This document shows positions 42,425-51,125 of a stretch of DNA of 63,082 nt, one piece after another (position 1 is the first letter of the stretch; the number at the start of each line of letters is the position of its first letter). This DNA is from an uncultured Prevotellaceae bacterium. GTDB lineage: Bacteria > Bacteroidota > Bacteroidia > Bacteroidales > Bacteroidaceae. The stretch is from positions 1 through 63,082 of the forward strand of contig CADCEW010000005.1 in NCBI GenBank assembly GCA_902800585.1, written 5' to 3'. Made by a program: the position numbers and the translations under genes. A model generated the notes under the pieces. It searched no databases. It was not told where the DNA came from and was given only the letters and a program-made list of their open reading frames with translations.

Positions 42425-43607
42425 ATTCGAAGGTGCCGAACTCACTCTGGATGGTCAGGCTCTTCTTACCTTCCTCGATATGTCCGACAACCTGTGCGTC
42501 GATGTTAAAGCTCTTGCTGATGGCGATAACCTTCTCTGCGATTTCAGGACGGACATAGATCTCCATGCGGTGTCCCATGTTGAATACCTGATACATCTCC
42601 TTCCAATCGGTACCTGAGCACTCATGGATAGCCTTGAATAATGGAGGTACAGGGAACATATTGTCCTTAATGACGCGACAGTTGTCGTTGACGAAGTGTA
42701 ACACTTTTGTCTGGGCACCACCTGTGCAGTGTACCATGCCGTGAATCTCTGGACGCAGTTCGTCCAGCAGTTTCTTGATGACAGGCGCATAGGTGCGGGT
42801 AGGAGAGAGAACGAGTTGTCCCATGTTGGGGAGGTCGGAATAATCTGAGTTTTCGGAGAACTCTGAGAACTCTGAGAGTAATTCATATTTACCGCTATAC
42901 ACCAGTTCGTCAGGTACAGCATGGTCATAGCTCTCCGGGTATTTCTCTGCCAGGTATTTCGCAAAGACATCATGGCGTGCAGAAGTGAGTCCATTCGAAC
43001 CCATACCGCCATTATAACGCTTCTCGTAAGTCGCCTGTCCCGTAGAGGAAAGTCCTACGATAACATCACCCGGACGGATGTTGGCGTTGTCGATGACATC
43101 ACTTCGCTTCATTCGACAAGTCACCGTGCTGTCGACAATAATGGTACGTACAAGATCACCTACATCAGCCGTCTCACCGCCAGTGGGCCAGATACCAATA
43201 CCCATTTCACGGAGTTCAGCCAATAATTCATCTGTACCATTGATGATGGCACTGATGACCTCGCCAGGAATGAGCATCTTATTACGTCCGATGGTACTTG
43301 ACACGAGGATGTTATCTACAGCACCTACGCAGAGCAAATCATCTGTATTCATCACGATAGCATCCTGTGCGATACCTTTCCAGACGGAGAGGTCGCCCGT
43401 CTCCTTCCAGTACATGTAGGCGAGGGCAGACTTTGTTCCTGCACCATCGGCATGCATGATATTACAGTAATCCGGGTCACCGCCTAAGATATCGGGGATG
43501 ATCTTACAGAAAGCCTGCGGGAAGATACCCTTGTCGATGTTCTTAATGGCGTTGTGAACATCTTCTTTTGCGGCACTTACGCCGCGCATCATATAACGAT
43601 TGTCCAT
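42420..43607 (-). CDS. purM: Phosphoribosylformylglycinamidine cyclo-ligase (AIR synthase)
   Basis: A 395-residue PurM-fold ATP-dependent enzyme of purine synthesis. Conserved parts are ILGGDPDYCNIMHADGAGTK near residue 42, GIGIWPTGGETADVGDLVRT near 137 and a late HRMEIYVRPEIAEKV. The Bacteroidota form is longer than that of Escherichia coli. An unusual run near 245-260 (LSEFSEFSENSDYSD) is encoded by 9-bp repeats with the same core as those in grpE. It sits after lemA and before prfA. Confidence 0.92.
   Translation of the reverse strand: MDNRYMMRGVSAAKEDVHNAIKNIDKGIFPQAFCKIIPDILGGDPDYCNIMHADGAGTKSALAYMYWKETGDLSVWKGIAQDAIVMNTDDLLCVGAVDNILVSSTIGRNKMLIPGEVISAIINGTDELLAELREMGIGIWPTGGETADVGDLVRTIIVDSTVTCRMKRSDVIDNANIRPGDVIVGLSSTGQATYEKRYNGGMGSNGLTSARHDVFAKYLAEKYPESYDHAVPDELVYSGKYELLSEFSEFSENSDYSDLPNMGQLVLSPTRTYAPVIKKLLDELRPEIHGMVHCTGGAQTKVLHFVNDNCRVIKDNMFPVPPLFKAIHECSGTDWKEMYQVFNMGHRMEIYVRPEIAEKVIAISKSFNIDAQVVGHIEEGKKSLTIQSEFGTFEY
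42835..42879. repeat. Five 9-bp tandem repeats inside purM
   Basis: Five consecutive 9-mers of consensus TCTGAGAAC/TCGGAGnnn lie in frame in purM. They encode alternating Glu/Asn-Phe/Asn-Ser residues. The TCnGAG core is shared with the grpE array. Confidence 0.75.
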
Positions 43608-43612
43608 ATTTA

Positions 43613-43640
43613 ATTGTCAACTGTCAATTGTCAACTAAAA
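43613..43640. repeat. Three to four 7-bp tandem repeats at lemA-purM junction
   Basis: The unit is ATTGTCA/ACTGTCA, three good copies and one decayed copy. The lemA stop codon (43635-43637) lies in the last unit and purM starts 6 bases away. Confidence 0.75.
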
Positions 43641-44225
43641 TTTTACCTGTGGCGCTTTTTCAGCACCAGCCTCTGCCTCAAACTTCGTCATCTGACCGAA
43701 TCCGAAGATTCCTGCAAAGATATTCTTGGGGAAAGAGCGGATGACAACATTATAACCCTGAACAGCCTGATTGTACTTGTTACGGGCCTCGTTGATACGA
43801 TTCTCCGTACCTTCCAGTTGTACCTGCAAGTCGCGGAAGTTCTCGTTAGCCTTCAGGTCAGGATAGTTCTCCTGAATAGCAATCAGTCGTCCGAGGGCAC
43901 TGCCGAGTTCACCTTGAGCCTGCTGGAATTCCTGTAGTTTCTCTGGTGTCAGTGTAGAAGCATCCAAATTGATAGAAGTAGCCTTTGAACGGGCGGCCAC
44001 TACATCTTCCAATGTCTGTTTCTCATGAGTGGCATAGCCTTTGACTGTCTCTACAAGGTTTGGAATCAGGTCTGCACGACGCTGATAAGCAGATTGTACG
44101 TTAGACAGTGCAGTCGTTGCAGTCTCTTGTACCTGTACCATTGAATTGTAAGCACTTGCAGCCCATGCGCCGATGATGACGACTACTGCGATAATAGCAA
44201 TAATTGTGGTAATACCTTTTTTCAT
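43635..44225 (-). CDS. lemA: LemA family protein
   Basis: A 196-residue protein with one N-terminal membrane segment (about 5-25) and a long helical bundle. Diagnostic segments are AYQRRADLIPNLVETVKGYA and ALGRLIAIQENYPDLKANEN, then YNQAVQGYNVVIRSFPKNI. LemA proteins are membrane-anchored, with unclear biochemical function, and are frequently next to TPM-domain proteins, as here. Confidence 0.93.
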   Translation of the reverse strand: MKKGITTIIAIIAVVVIIGAWAASAYNSMVQVQETATTALSNVQSAYQRRADLIPNLVETVKGYATHEKQTLEDVVAARSKATSINLDASTLTPEKLQEFQQAQGELGSALGRLIAIQENYPDLKANENFRDLQVQLEGTENRINEARNKYNQAVQGYNVVIRSFPKNIFAGIFGFGQMTKFEAEAGAEKAPQVKF

Positions 44226-44273
44226 AATTCTTTTATTTTTTAGTTTATTCGTTATATCGTTATTTTGACAGAG

Positions 44274-45491
44274 TTACCATGATGAAGTAGCGCCTCCGCC
44301 ACAGAAACTGCCGCCTCCGAAACTACCGCCACTGAAGCCGCCTCCGCCTCCCCACGAACTATGGCTGCTTCCGCTGGAACCGCCCCAACTGCCTCCACCG
44401 CCAGAAGAACTGGAATCGTAAAAGGGGTTTGAATGTAAGGAGGCTACGCCCAATAAGGCAAGCCATTGATACTTACGGTTGAGATGCAGGAAGAAGGCTA
44501 TCCATGCTAACATAAAGAGCATGTATAATCCCATCGTCGTGAGAATCTCACTGTCTATCTCATCTCCCTGACTGCTTAGCGATGACATCTCCGGCATGTC
44601 TTTCTTCTGCATCGTGGCATAGATGGCTTCCGTCAGATAGTACATCGCACTGTCTGGCATATCGGCGCGCATGGCAGGTATGACATACTGCTGTTGTAAA
44701 CGGTGACATTCCGCATCCGTCAGGTCTGCTTCCAGACTAGTGCCTGGTGACATATTGATTTTATGATCCTGATAACCCACAACAACTACCAGTCCTCTGT
44801 CGTTTCTTCCTACTCCGTATTTATTACCCACATCCTGAGCAAAACGGAAGGGATCGTCGTTCTCGATATGGTTGACGACGATAACGACAGATTCTATATT
44901 CAGTTCTGTATCAAGACGTTTCAACGTCTGGTTCATCAGGTCTACAGTGTTTTGTGTGAGCACATTGTCTGGGTTTGACACATACTGGTTAGCATCTTGC
45001 AGATGGGGCATAGGAATGGTCTCCGCATTCCAGTACCGCTCCTCGGTGGTGCTACTGACAGCCGAAGCAATAGACTCATCATCAGAAGGCATGGAGGCAG
45101 AACAACAGCCGAAAGCGCCTATCATTCCAATGGTAAATACCCATCCCCATACGTTGCGAGCCTTACTCCATGACGGATTCATCTGTTCCCACACGCGATT
45201 CATCTGTGATCGCTTACTCATGTATTCCCGTGCCAATGACAGATAACGTTTGGAATACTGACGCCTGGTTTTTGAAACATTAAATAAGGACAACTGTTTC
45301 TTCTCCATTTTATAGGAGTCTTCCAGCGCTTGGATGGCATCGTTGTACTTATTGGTAAGATCGTTGATATCTGACGACTTCTTCATCAGAGCAGTCTTCG
45401 GCGTATAGTCCCACTTGCGTGTGACTGTATAGCCGCCTACTGTGAGGAGGACGATGAATCCGAGGAAATAGAAGAAAGTCGTCGTCATCAT
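44274..45491 (-). CDS. TPM-domain membrane protein with Gly/Ser-rich tail
   Basis: A 405-residue membrane protein. The TPM domain spans about 155-295 (YVSNPDNVLTQNTVDLMNQT, RNDRGLVVVVGYQDHKINMS). Hydrophobic segments occur near 5-25, 115-135 and 315-335. The C-terminus is a GGGGSWGGSSG-type tail ending GGGATSSW, typical of this family. Unlike the usual layout, about 150 residues with coiled-coil character precede the TPM domain. It probably acts with LemA, encoded next. Confidence 0.82.
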   Translation of the reverse strand: MMTTTFFYFLGFIVLLTVGGYTVTRKWDYTPKTALMKKSSDINDLTNKYNDAIQALEDSYKMEKKQLSLFNVSKTRRQYSKRYLSLAREYMSKRSQMNRVWEQMNPSWSKARNVWGWVFTIGMIGAFGCCSASMPSDDESIASAVSSTTEERYWNAETIPMPHLQDANQYVSNPDNVLTQNTVDLMNQTLKRLDTELNIESVVIVVNHIENDDPFRFAQDVGNKYGVGRNDRGLVVVVGYQDHKINMSPGTSLEADLTDAECHRLQQQYVIPAMRADMPDSAMYYLTEAIYATMQKKDMPEMSSLSSQGDEIDSEILTTMGLYMLFMLAWIAFFLHLNRKYQWLALLGVASLHSNPFYDSSSSGGGGSWGGSSGSSHSSWGGGGGFSGGSFGGGSFCGGGATSSW

Positions 45492-45494
45492 GTA

Positions 45495-46241
45495 TTATTT
45501 TTCGTGCCAGAACTCCCAAGAGGCAAAAGCCTGTAGCAGGAGCATCTCCAAACCGTTCTTTACGTTAGCACCATACTGGGCACCACGTTTCATAAATAAT
45601 GTCTCGTCAGGATTATAGATAAGGTCATAAAGGATGGTATGACTGTCCATTGCCTCATAGGGAAGATCAGGACATTCTTCCGTCTTGGGATACATGCCCA
45701 AAGGGGTGCAGTTCACAATCACATTATATTCTTTCACGATCTCTGGTGTGATGGTCTTGTATTGAATAGTATTCGGACGCTCATAACGACTGACGAAAAC
45801 GGTCTCCAGTCCAAGACTGCGCAATCCGTAATCTATCGCTTTCGAGGCTCCGCCTGTTCCGAGGATGAGTGCCTTCTGGTGCCATTTCTTGTCAAGCATC
45901 GGTTCAATACTCTTGGTAAACCCGATGACATCCGAGTTAAAACCTTTCAACTCCGTCTTGTTGCCGCGATGGGTTACACGGATGACATTCACTGCTCCGA
46001 TGGCACGAGCCTCTGGTGAGATGCTGTCAAGGAAGGGAATCACTTTCTCCTTATAAGGGATAGTTACATTCAGTCCCTTTAACTCCGGATTGGAGTCCAA
46101 TATCTCTGCCAGTGCATCAATGTTGGGAATCTCATAATTCTCATACACGGCATCAATACCCTCATCCTGAAACCTCTGGTTGAAGTAACTGATGGAAAAG
46201 GAATGTCCGAGAGGAAAACCGATTAGTCCGTACTTGTCCAT
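45495..46241 (-). CDS. aroE: Shikimate dehydrogenase
   Basis: A 248-residue enzyme of the shikimate pathway that reduces 3-dehydroshikimate with NADPH. Substrate-site residues are in YGLIGFPLGHSFSISYFNQR and LNVTIPYKEKVIPFLD (catalytic Lys), and the nucleotide-binding loop is ILGTGGASKAIDYGL. The NADPH-specificity segment is FVSRYERP. The start at 46241 (MDKYGL) is preferred over an upstream extension overlapping menG. Confidence 0.94.
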   Translation of the reverse strand: MDKYGLIGFPLGHSFSISYFNQRFQDEGIDAVYENYEIPNIDALAEILDSNPELKGLNVTIPYKEKVIPFLDSISPEARAIGAVNVIRVTHRGNKTELKGFNSDVIGFTKSIEPMLDKKWHQKALILGTGGASKAIDYGLRSLGLETVFVSRYERPNTIQYKTITPEIVKEYNVIVNCTPLGMYPKTEECPDLPYEAMDSHTILYDLIYNPDETLFMKRGAQYGANVKNGLEMLLLQAFASWEFWHEK

Positions 46242-46251
46242 ATTATTACTG

Positions 46252-46983
46252 TTATTTAGTTGCAAAATACATCGTGCAGATACCAAAAGTCAGTCGCTTG
46301 AACTGAGTGTCGCTAAAGCCAGCTTTCTTCAATATCTCCATCATTTGTTCTCCTTGCGGGAAAGCCTCGATGGTTTTGGTAAGATAAGAATAGGCGGCAG
46401 TGTCCTTAGAGATCAGTCTGCCATAGACAGGCAATACTGTGTGCGCATAGATGTGAAAGAGTTGTTTCATGGGGAAAGACACAGGTGATGTCAGTTCGAC
46501 AATACTCAAATGCCCTCCCTTTTTCAACACTCTGCACATCTCCTGTAGTCCTTTGTCAAGGTCGGCGAAGTTGCGAATACCGAAGGCTGCAGTCACAGCA
46601 TCGAAGGTATCGTCCGCATATGAGAGTGCCGTACAGTCCTCTTTCACGAACGAGATGATGCTGTCAAGTCCTTGTTGAGCCACTTTCTGTCGCCCTATCT
46701 CCATCATGCCTTCACTGATATCCGCTCCGATGAGCTTCTGGGGCTGCAATATCTCTGCTGCCAGAATGGCGAAATCACCGGTGCCTGTTGCGATGTCAAG
46801 CATCATCTTTGGCTGGTAGGGCAGGAGTTGGCGTATAGCCTTCTTGCGCCATCCACGGTCTATGTCCCACGAGAGACGATGGTTCAGCGTGTCGTAGGTA
46901 GGGGCGATATGATCGAACATCTGCTCCACCTGCGTGGCTTTGCTGCCATTGCTGTAAGGGGTTATCGTTTCTTGCTGGTACAT
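46252..46983 (-). CDS. menG: Demethylmenaquinone methyltransferase
   Basis: A 243-residue SAM-dependent methyltransferase of the UbiE/MenG family that makes menaquinone. Motif I is [15 protein letters not shown] near residue 60. The family-specific N-terminal [20 protein letters not shown] and the late [17 protein letters not shown] are clear. Bacteroidota use menaquinone, so MenG is the appropriate role. It is preceded by a tandem-repeat spacer after purC. Confidence 0.95.
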   Translation of the reverse strand: MYQQETITPYSNGSKATQVEQMFDHIAPTYDTLNHRLSWDIDRGWRKKAIRQLLPYQPKMMLDIATGTGDFAILAAEILQPQKLIGADISEGMMEIGRQKVAQQGLDSIISFVKEDCTALSYADDTFDAVTAAFGIRNFADLDKGLQEMCRVLKKGGHLSIVELTSPVSFPMKQLFHIYAHTVLPVYGRLISKDTAAYSYLTKTIEAFPQGEQMMEILKKAGFSDTQFKRLTFGICTMYFATK

Positions 46984-47026
46984 AGTTTCTAGTTGTATTA
47001 GTGTTACTAGTTTATCTAGTTTTCAA
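46982..47026. repeat. Five 9-bp tandem repeats at purC-menG junction
   Basis: Five 9-mers beginning AGTT or AGTG (consensus AGTTTnTCT) fill the spacer. The purC stop codon (47012-47014) lies inside, and the array runs into the menG start codon. Confidence 0.7.
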
Positions 47027-47959
47027 ATACTCACTGACATTCTTTTCGATGCGGGCGGCGATATCGTCATTATCGCTTGCCTTCTCGAACTTCTCTCCGA
47101 TGATGTGCTCGTAGAGTTCGATATAGCGATCGCTGACACTCTCAGCATATTCATCGGTAATCTCGGGCATTACCTGTCCGGGCTCGTTCATGAAGTTATG
47201 CTCGATGAGCCACTGGCGCACAAACTCCTTCGAGAGTTGCTTCTGAGGTTCACCCTTCGCGAGTTTCTCTTCATAGCCGTCGGCATAGAAATAACGACTG
47301 CTGTCAGGTGTGTGAATCTCGTCGATGAGATACACCTTACCATCGCGCTTGCCAAACTCGTACTTGGTATCAACGAGGATGAGTCCACGCTTGGTGGCAA
47401 TCTCCTGACCACGAGCGAATATCTTGCGGGTATAATCTTCCATGATGGCATAGTCTTCAGCCGATACGAGTCCTTGTGCGATAATCTCTTCCTTCGAGAT
47501 GTTCATGTCATGACCTTCGTCAGCTTTGGTCGTCGGGGTAATGATAGGCTCGGGGAAACGCTCGTTCTCCTTCATACCTTCTGGCAGTTTTACGCCGCAC
47601 AACTCACGGCAACCGTTCTTGTACTCACGCCATGCAGAGCCTGTCAGGATGCTACGGATAATCATCTCCACACGGAAACCTTCACATTTCAGACCAACTG
47701 TTACCATGGGGTCTGGTGTTGCGAGTTTCCAGTTCGGACAGATGTCTGTAGTGGCATCGAGAAACTTGGCGGCAATCTGGTTGAGTACCTGTCCTTTGAA
47801 AGGAATACCTTTAGGCAGGATGACATCGAAGGCAGAGATGCGATCGGTAGCCACCATCACCATCAGGTCGTCGTTGATATTATACACGTCACGGACTTTT
47901 CCGTGATACACACTTTTTTGTCCTTCAAAATTGAAGTCAGTCTTTGTTAATGCTTTCAT
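47012..47959 (-). CDS. purC: SAICAR synthase
   Basis: A 315-residue ATP-dependent purine-biosynthesis enzyme. Conserved parts are [32 protein letters not shown] and [14 protein letters not shown]. It is of the longer type seen in Bacteroidota and yeast. The start at 47959 ([13 protein letters not shown]) is used, and even this overlaps the end of phoH by 23 bases. The last codons fall in a tandem-repeat array. Confidence 0.94.
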   Translation of the reverse strand: MKALTKTDFNFEGQKSVYHGKVRDVYNINDDLMVMVATDRISAFDVILPKGIPFKGQVLNQIAAKFLDATTDICPNWKLATPDPMVTVGLKCEGFRVEMIIRSILTGSAWREYKNGCRELCGVKLPEGMKENERFPEPIITPTTKADEGHDMNISKEEIIAQGLVSAEDYAIMEDYTRKIFARGQEIATKRGLILVDTKYEFGKRDGKVYLIDEIHTPDSSRYFYADGYEEKLAKGEPQKQLSKEFVRQWLIEHNFMNEPGQVMPEITDEYAESVSDRYIELYEHIIGEKFEKASDNDDIAARIEKNVSEYLKTR

Positions 47960-48914
47960 TGTTATCTTTGTTTTGTTTCTCTTTGTCAAATCGTTCGTAG
48001 GCATTGACGATGCGTGTTACCAGTTTGTGGCGCACAATGTCCTTGCGATTGAGTTCCACGACTCCGATACCTTCTACGTCTTTCAGGATGCGCAGCGCCT
48101 CTACCAGACCTGAGAGTTGTGACTTCGGCAAGTCTATCTGCGTCATGTCACCCGTGATGATCATCTTCGTGTTCCAACCCATACGGGTGAGGAACATACG
48201 GATTTGCTGCGGAGTAGTGTTCTGGGCCTCGTCGAGAATAACCACAGCATCGCTGAGCGTTCTGCCTCGCATAAAGGCAAGGGGTGCAATCTGGATGATA
48301 TGTTTCTCCATCATCTCCTGCAACTTCATCTGCGGTAGCATGTCTTCCAGCGCATCGTATAGCGGTTGCAGATACGGATCAATCTTATCTTTCATGTCAC
48401 CAGGCAGGAATCCCAGTTTCTCACCAGCCTCGACAGCAGGGCGGGAGAGGATGATTTTCTTCGCAGTCTTCTCCTTCAATGCCTTTACAGCAAGGGCAAT
48501 GGAGAGGTAGGTCTTTCCTGTTCCTGCAGGTCCTACGGCAAACACCATATCGTTCTGCTCATAGGCATCGATGAGTTTCTGCTGATTCTCGGAACGTGCC
48601 TTGATAGGTCTTCCAGACATCGTGTAACAGACAACCCCCTCTGGTACTTCGTCTTTCGTACGATGTCCTTTGATGATATCCAAGATATCCTCTTCGTTGA
48701 GTGAATTAAACCGCAGCACGTGCTGGCGCAGTTTCTCGGCACTCTCCTCAAAGGCAGCCATTTGTTCCTCGTCACCGAGGATACGGATGACATTATCACG
48801 CGCCACAATCCGTAGTTTCGGATAGAGGGCACGTAACATCTGTAAATGCCCATTCCCCGTTCCATAGAATACGACGGGGTCTATGTCTTCTAATACAATA
48901 TGCTTCTCTATCAT
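47937..48914 (-). CDS. phoH: PhoH-family ATPase
   Basis: A 325-residue cytoplasmic protein of the PhoH P-loop family, implicated in RNA metabolism. Walker A is [19 protein letters not shown] near residue 130. Walker B is [20 protein letters not shown], and GDMTQIDLP follows. The N-terminal [13 protein letters not shown] is the usual KH-like start. The ATG at 48914 is chosen, with a TAACTTTG box upstream. The hydrophilic C-terminal tail ([11 protein letters not shown]) overlaps purC. Confidence 0.93.
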   Translation of the reverse strand: MIEKHIVLEDIDPVVFYGTGNGHLQMLRALYPKLRIVARDNVIRILGDEEQMAAFEESAEKLRQHVLRFNSLNEEDILDIIKGHRTKDEVPEGVVCYTMSGRPIKARSENQQKLIDAYEQNDMVFAVGPAGTGKTYLSIALAVKALKEKTAKKIILSRPAVEAGEKLGFLPGDMKDKIDPYLQPLYDALEDMLPQMKLQEMMEKHIIQIAPLAFMRGRTLSDAVVILDEAQNTTPQQIRMFLTRMGWNTKMIITGDMTQIDLPKSQLSGLVEALRILKDVEGIGVVELNRKDIVRHKLVTRIVNAYERFDKEKQNKDNNESINKD

Positions 48915-48992
48915 AATAATGGGGACAAAGTTACAAACATTTTGGGAATTTTGAGCGTTTTTTCGACAGAAAATTTGTACCTTCGCAGCCAA

Positions 48993-49724
48993 ATGAAGAT
49001 AACAAAGAACAAATTCTTACTGGGATTCGCTGTCGTAGTGGTGCTTTTAGCCATTATAAGGGCGGTATTTCCAGCGGTTGATAATAGTCAACAGTCAACA
49101 GTCAACAGTCAACAGACAGTGGTTGACAGCCAAGAGCTAACTGCTAATAGCCAAAAGCCAAGAATCACAGGCAAAAAGCACCGCATTTTAGGCGTTCATA
49201 GTTATAAGGAGTCTTTTCCAGACAGTCAGGCAGTACAGATACTGGCTGCAGAGAAGTGGGGCGTTCGTCCTGTCAGAAACCGTGAGGATGCAGAGGCACG
49301 TAAGAAAGAACTGGTGTATGTGGGATCGAATCCTTATTATCATATCGATCCATTGTATAGCAGTATTCCTTATTTGGTACCTCGTGCTGCTATATTGTTG
49401 CAGGACATCGGACAGGCATTCTATGACAGCCTGTATGTGAAGGGTGTCCCCTTTAACCAGTTGATAGTTACCAGTGTGCTGCGTACGGAAAACGATGTAG
49501 TAAAACTGCGCCGAAGAAACGGCAACGCGACAGAGCGCAGTTGTCATCTCTTCGGCACAACTTTTGATATTTGCTATAATCGTTATCATCCTGTTAATCA
49601 ACATGTTCGCGATGATACCTTAAAGTGGGTGTTATGCGAAGTATTGAGAGATATGCGTGAACAGGGACGCTGTTATATCAAGTATGAAGTGAAGCAAGGT
49701 TGTTTCCACATGACCGTTCGCTAA
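48993..49724 (+). CDS. DUF5715 family exported protein, M15-peptidase-like
   Basis: A 243-residue protein with an N-terminal membrane segment or signal anchor (about 8-27). A low-complexity linker (about 30-55), encoded by 7-bp DNA repeats, follows. The C-terminal domain has RSCHLFGTTFDI (His185, Asp192), matching the SxHxxGxxxD zinc pattern of M15 peptidases, and a late GCFHMTV (His239). The general-base Glu/Asp that normally sits three residues before that histidine is Gly, so D,D-carboxypeptidase activity is possible but doubtful. Its stop overlaps the thrC stop on the opposite strand. Confidence 0.75.
   Translation: MKITKNKFLLGFAVVVVLLAIIRAVFPAVDNSQQSTVNSQQTVVDSQELTANSQKPRITGKKHRILGVHSYKESFPDSQAVQILAAEKWGVRPVRNREDAEARKKELVYVGSNPYYHIDPLYSSIPYLVPRAAILLQDIGQAFYDSLYVKGVPFNQLIVTSVLRTENDVVKLRRRNGNATERSCHLFGTTFDICYNRYHPVNQHVRDDTLKWVLCEVLRDMREQGRCYIKYEVKQGCFHMTVR
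49084..49118. repeat. Five 7-bp tandem repeats inside the DUF5715 gene
   Basis: Five consecutive 7-mers (ACAGTCA, three exact, two with one change) lie in coding sequence. They encode part of a Ser/Gln/Val linker just after the membrane segment. Confidence 0.8.
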
Positions 49725-51037
49725 CGACTCATCAGGAAGCGCTTGAAGTCTTCGAAATTCTTACTGAGTTCAACACTTTGTTTCTGACCTCTCATGAATG
49801 CGGCAAGGCGTTCAGGTATCTCAACGTCGCCACCAATGATGCGATCAACAGTCTCCTTGAACTTAGCAGGGTGGGCTGTCTCGCAGAAAACGCCGACTTC
49901 ACCTTCTTTCAGTCCTTCCTGTAAGGCACGATAACCACAGGCACCATGCGGGTCGAGGGTATAGCCCGTCTCCTGATAGCACTGGCGCATGGTCTCCTCA
50001 ATCTGAGCATCACTATAAGTAGCACCACTGATAAGGCTGCTGATGCGCTCGTGGCTCTTGCCGTAGAGGTCGTAGATACGGGCGAAATTAGAAGGGTCAC
50101 CCACATCCATCGCATTGGCAAGGGTCTGCACGGAAGGCTTCGGCTCGTACTTTCCTGTCTGCAGATACTTATAGAAGATATCGTTGGCATTATTGGCGGC
50201 AATGAAACGCTTGATGGGCAGTCCCATGGCATGGCCGAATAAAGCGGAACAGATGTTTCCGAAATTTCCAGAAGGAACACACATCACGAGGTTGTCAGCT
50301 TTGCCAAGTGCCTTCATGCGTGCATACGCATTGAAGTAATAGAATGCTTGGGGCAGGAAACGGGCGACATTGATGCTGTTAGCAGAAGTGAGTTTCATGT
50401 GTTTGTTCAGTTCCTCGTCCATAAAGGCGTTCTTCACCAGTGCCTGACAGTCGTCAAAGACACCGTCCACCTCCACGGCAGTGATGTTTTTGCCAAGGGT
50501 GGTAAACTGGCTCTCCTGAATCTTGCTGACCTTTCCCTTGGGATAGAGCACATAGACGTGGATGCCGTCCACACCGAGGAAACCGTTGGCAACAGCACTT
50601 CCCGTATCACCGCTGGTGGCTACGAGGACGTTGACCTCTTTGTCCTCCTGACTCCTGTCTCCTGACTTCTTGATAAAATACTGAAGAAGTCTTGCCATGA
50701 ACCTGGCACCCACATCCTTGAAGGCGAGGGTAGGACCATGGAAGAGTTCCAGCGTGTAGATATTATCTTTCACTTTCACCACGGGGCAGTCGAACGACAG
50801 TGTGTCATAGACAATCTTCTTCAGTGCCTCTGCCTCTACATCCTCACCGAAGAAAGCATCGGCAACGGTATAGGCTATCTCCTGGAAACTCTTCGTCTCG
50901 ATGGTGTCGAAGAACTCCTCGGGCAGTTGTTTGATACGTTCGGGCATGTAGAGTCCCCGATCTTCTGCCAGTCCTTTCACGACGGCTTTCTGCAGGTCGG
51001 CAATGGGTGCCTTCCCATTTGTGCTATAGTATTTCAT
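49721..51037 (-). CDS. thrC: Threonine synthase
   Basis: A 438-residue PLP enzyme converting O-phosphohomoserine to threonine. The PLP lysine is in HGPTLAFKDVGARFMARLL, and VLVATSGDTGSAVANGFLG and CVPSGNFGNICSALFGHAMG are conserved. The start at 51037 (MKYYSTNGKAP) is standard for the family. A seven-residue insertion (about residues 122-130, KKSGDRSQEDKE) before VNVLVAT is encoded by a 7-bp repeat. It has its own consensus promoter. Confidence 0.96.
   Translation of the reverse strand: MKYYSTNGKAPIADLQKAVVKGLAEDRGLYMPERIKQLPEEFFDTIETKSFQEIAYTVADAFFGEDVEAEALKKIVYDTLSFDCPVVKVKDNIYTLELFHGPTLAFKDVGARFMARLLQYFIKKSGDRSQEDKEVNVLVATSGDTGSAVANGFLGVDGIHVYVLYPKGKVSKIQESQFTTLGKNITAVEVDGVFDDCQALVKNAFMDEELNKHMKLTSANSINVARFLPQAFYYFNAYARMKALGKADNLVMCVPSGNFGNICSALFGHAMGLPIKRFIAANNANDIFYKYLQTGKYEPKPSVQTLANAMDVGDPSNFARIYDLYGKSHERISSLISGATYSDAQIEETMRQCYQETGYTLDPHGACGYRALQEGLKEGEVGVFCETAHPAKFKETVDRIIGGDVEIPERLAAFMRGQKQSVELSKNFEDFKRFLMSR
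50645..50665. repeat. Three 7-bp tandem repeats inside thrC
   Basis: Three consecutive 7-mers, CTCCTGA, CTCCTGT, CTCCTGA, lie in thrC. Being 21 bases long they add exactly seven codons without breaking the frame. Confidence 0.7.
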
Positions 51038-51064
51038 ATTCCTATGTCTTTTATTTTCGGGGTA

Positions 51065-51096
51065 CAAAGGTACTATTAAGTGAGCAAAAAAGCAAA
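51065..51096 (-). promoter_or_regulatory. thrC promoter
   Basis: On the minus strand TTTG (51093-51096), 20-base spacer, TACCTTTG (51065-51072). Exact consensus, 27 bases before the ATG. Confidence 0.82.
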
Positions 51097-51125
51097 TTTA
51101 TTTGTGTTTTTTCAAACGTGAGTAT

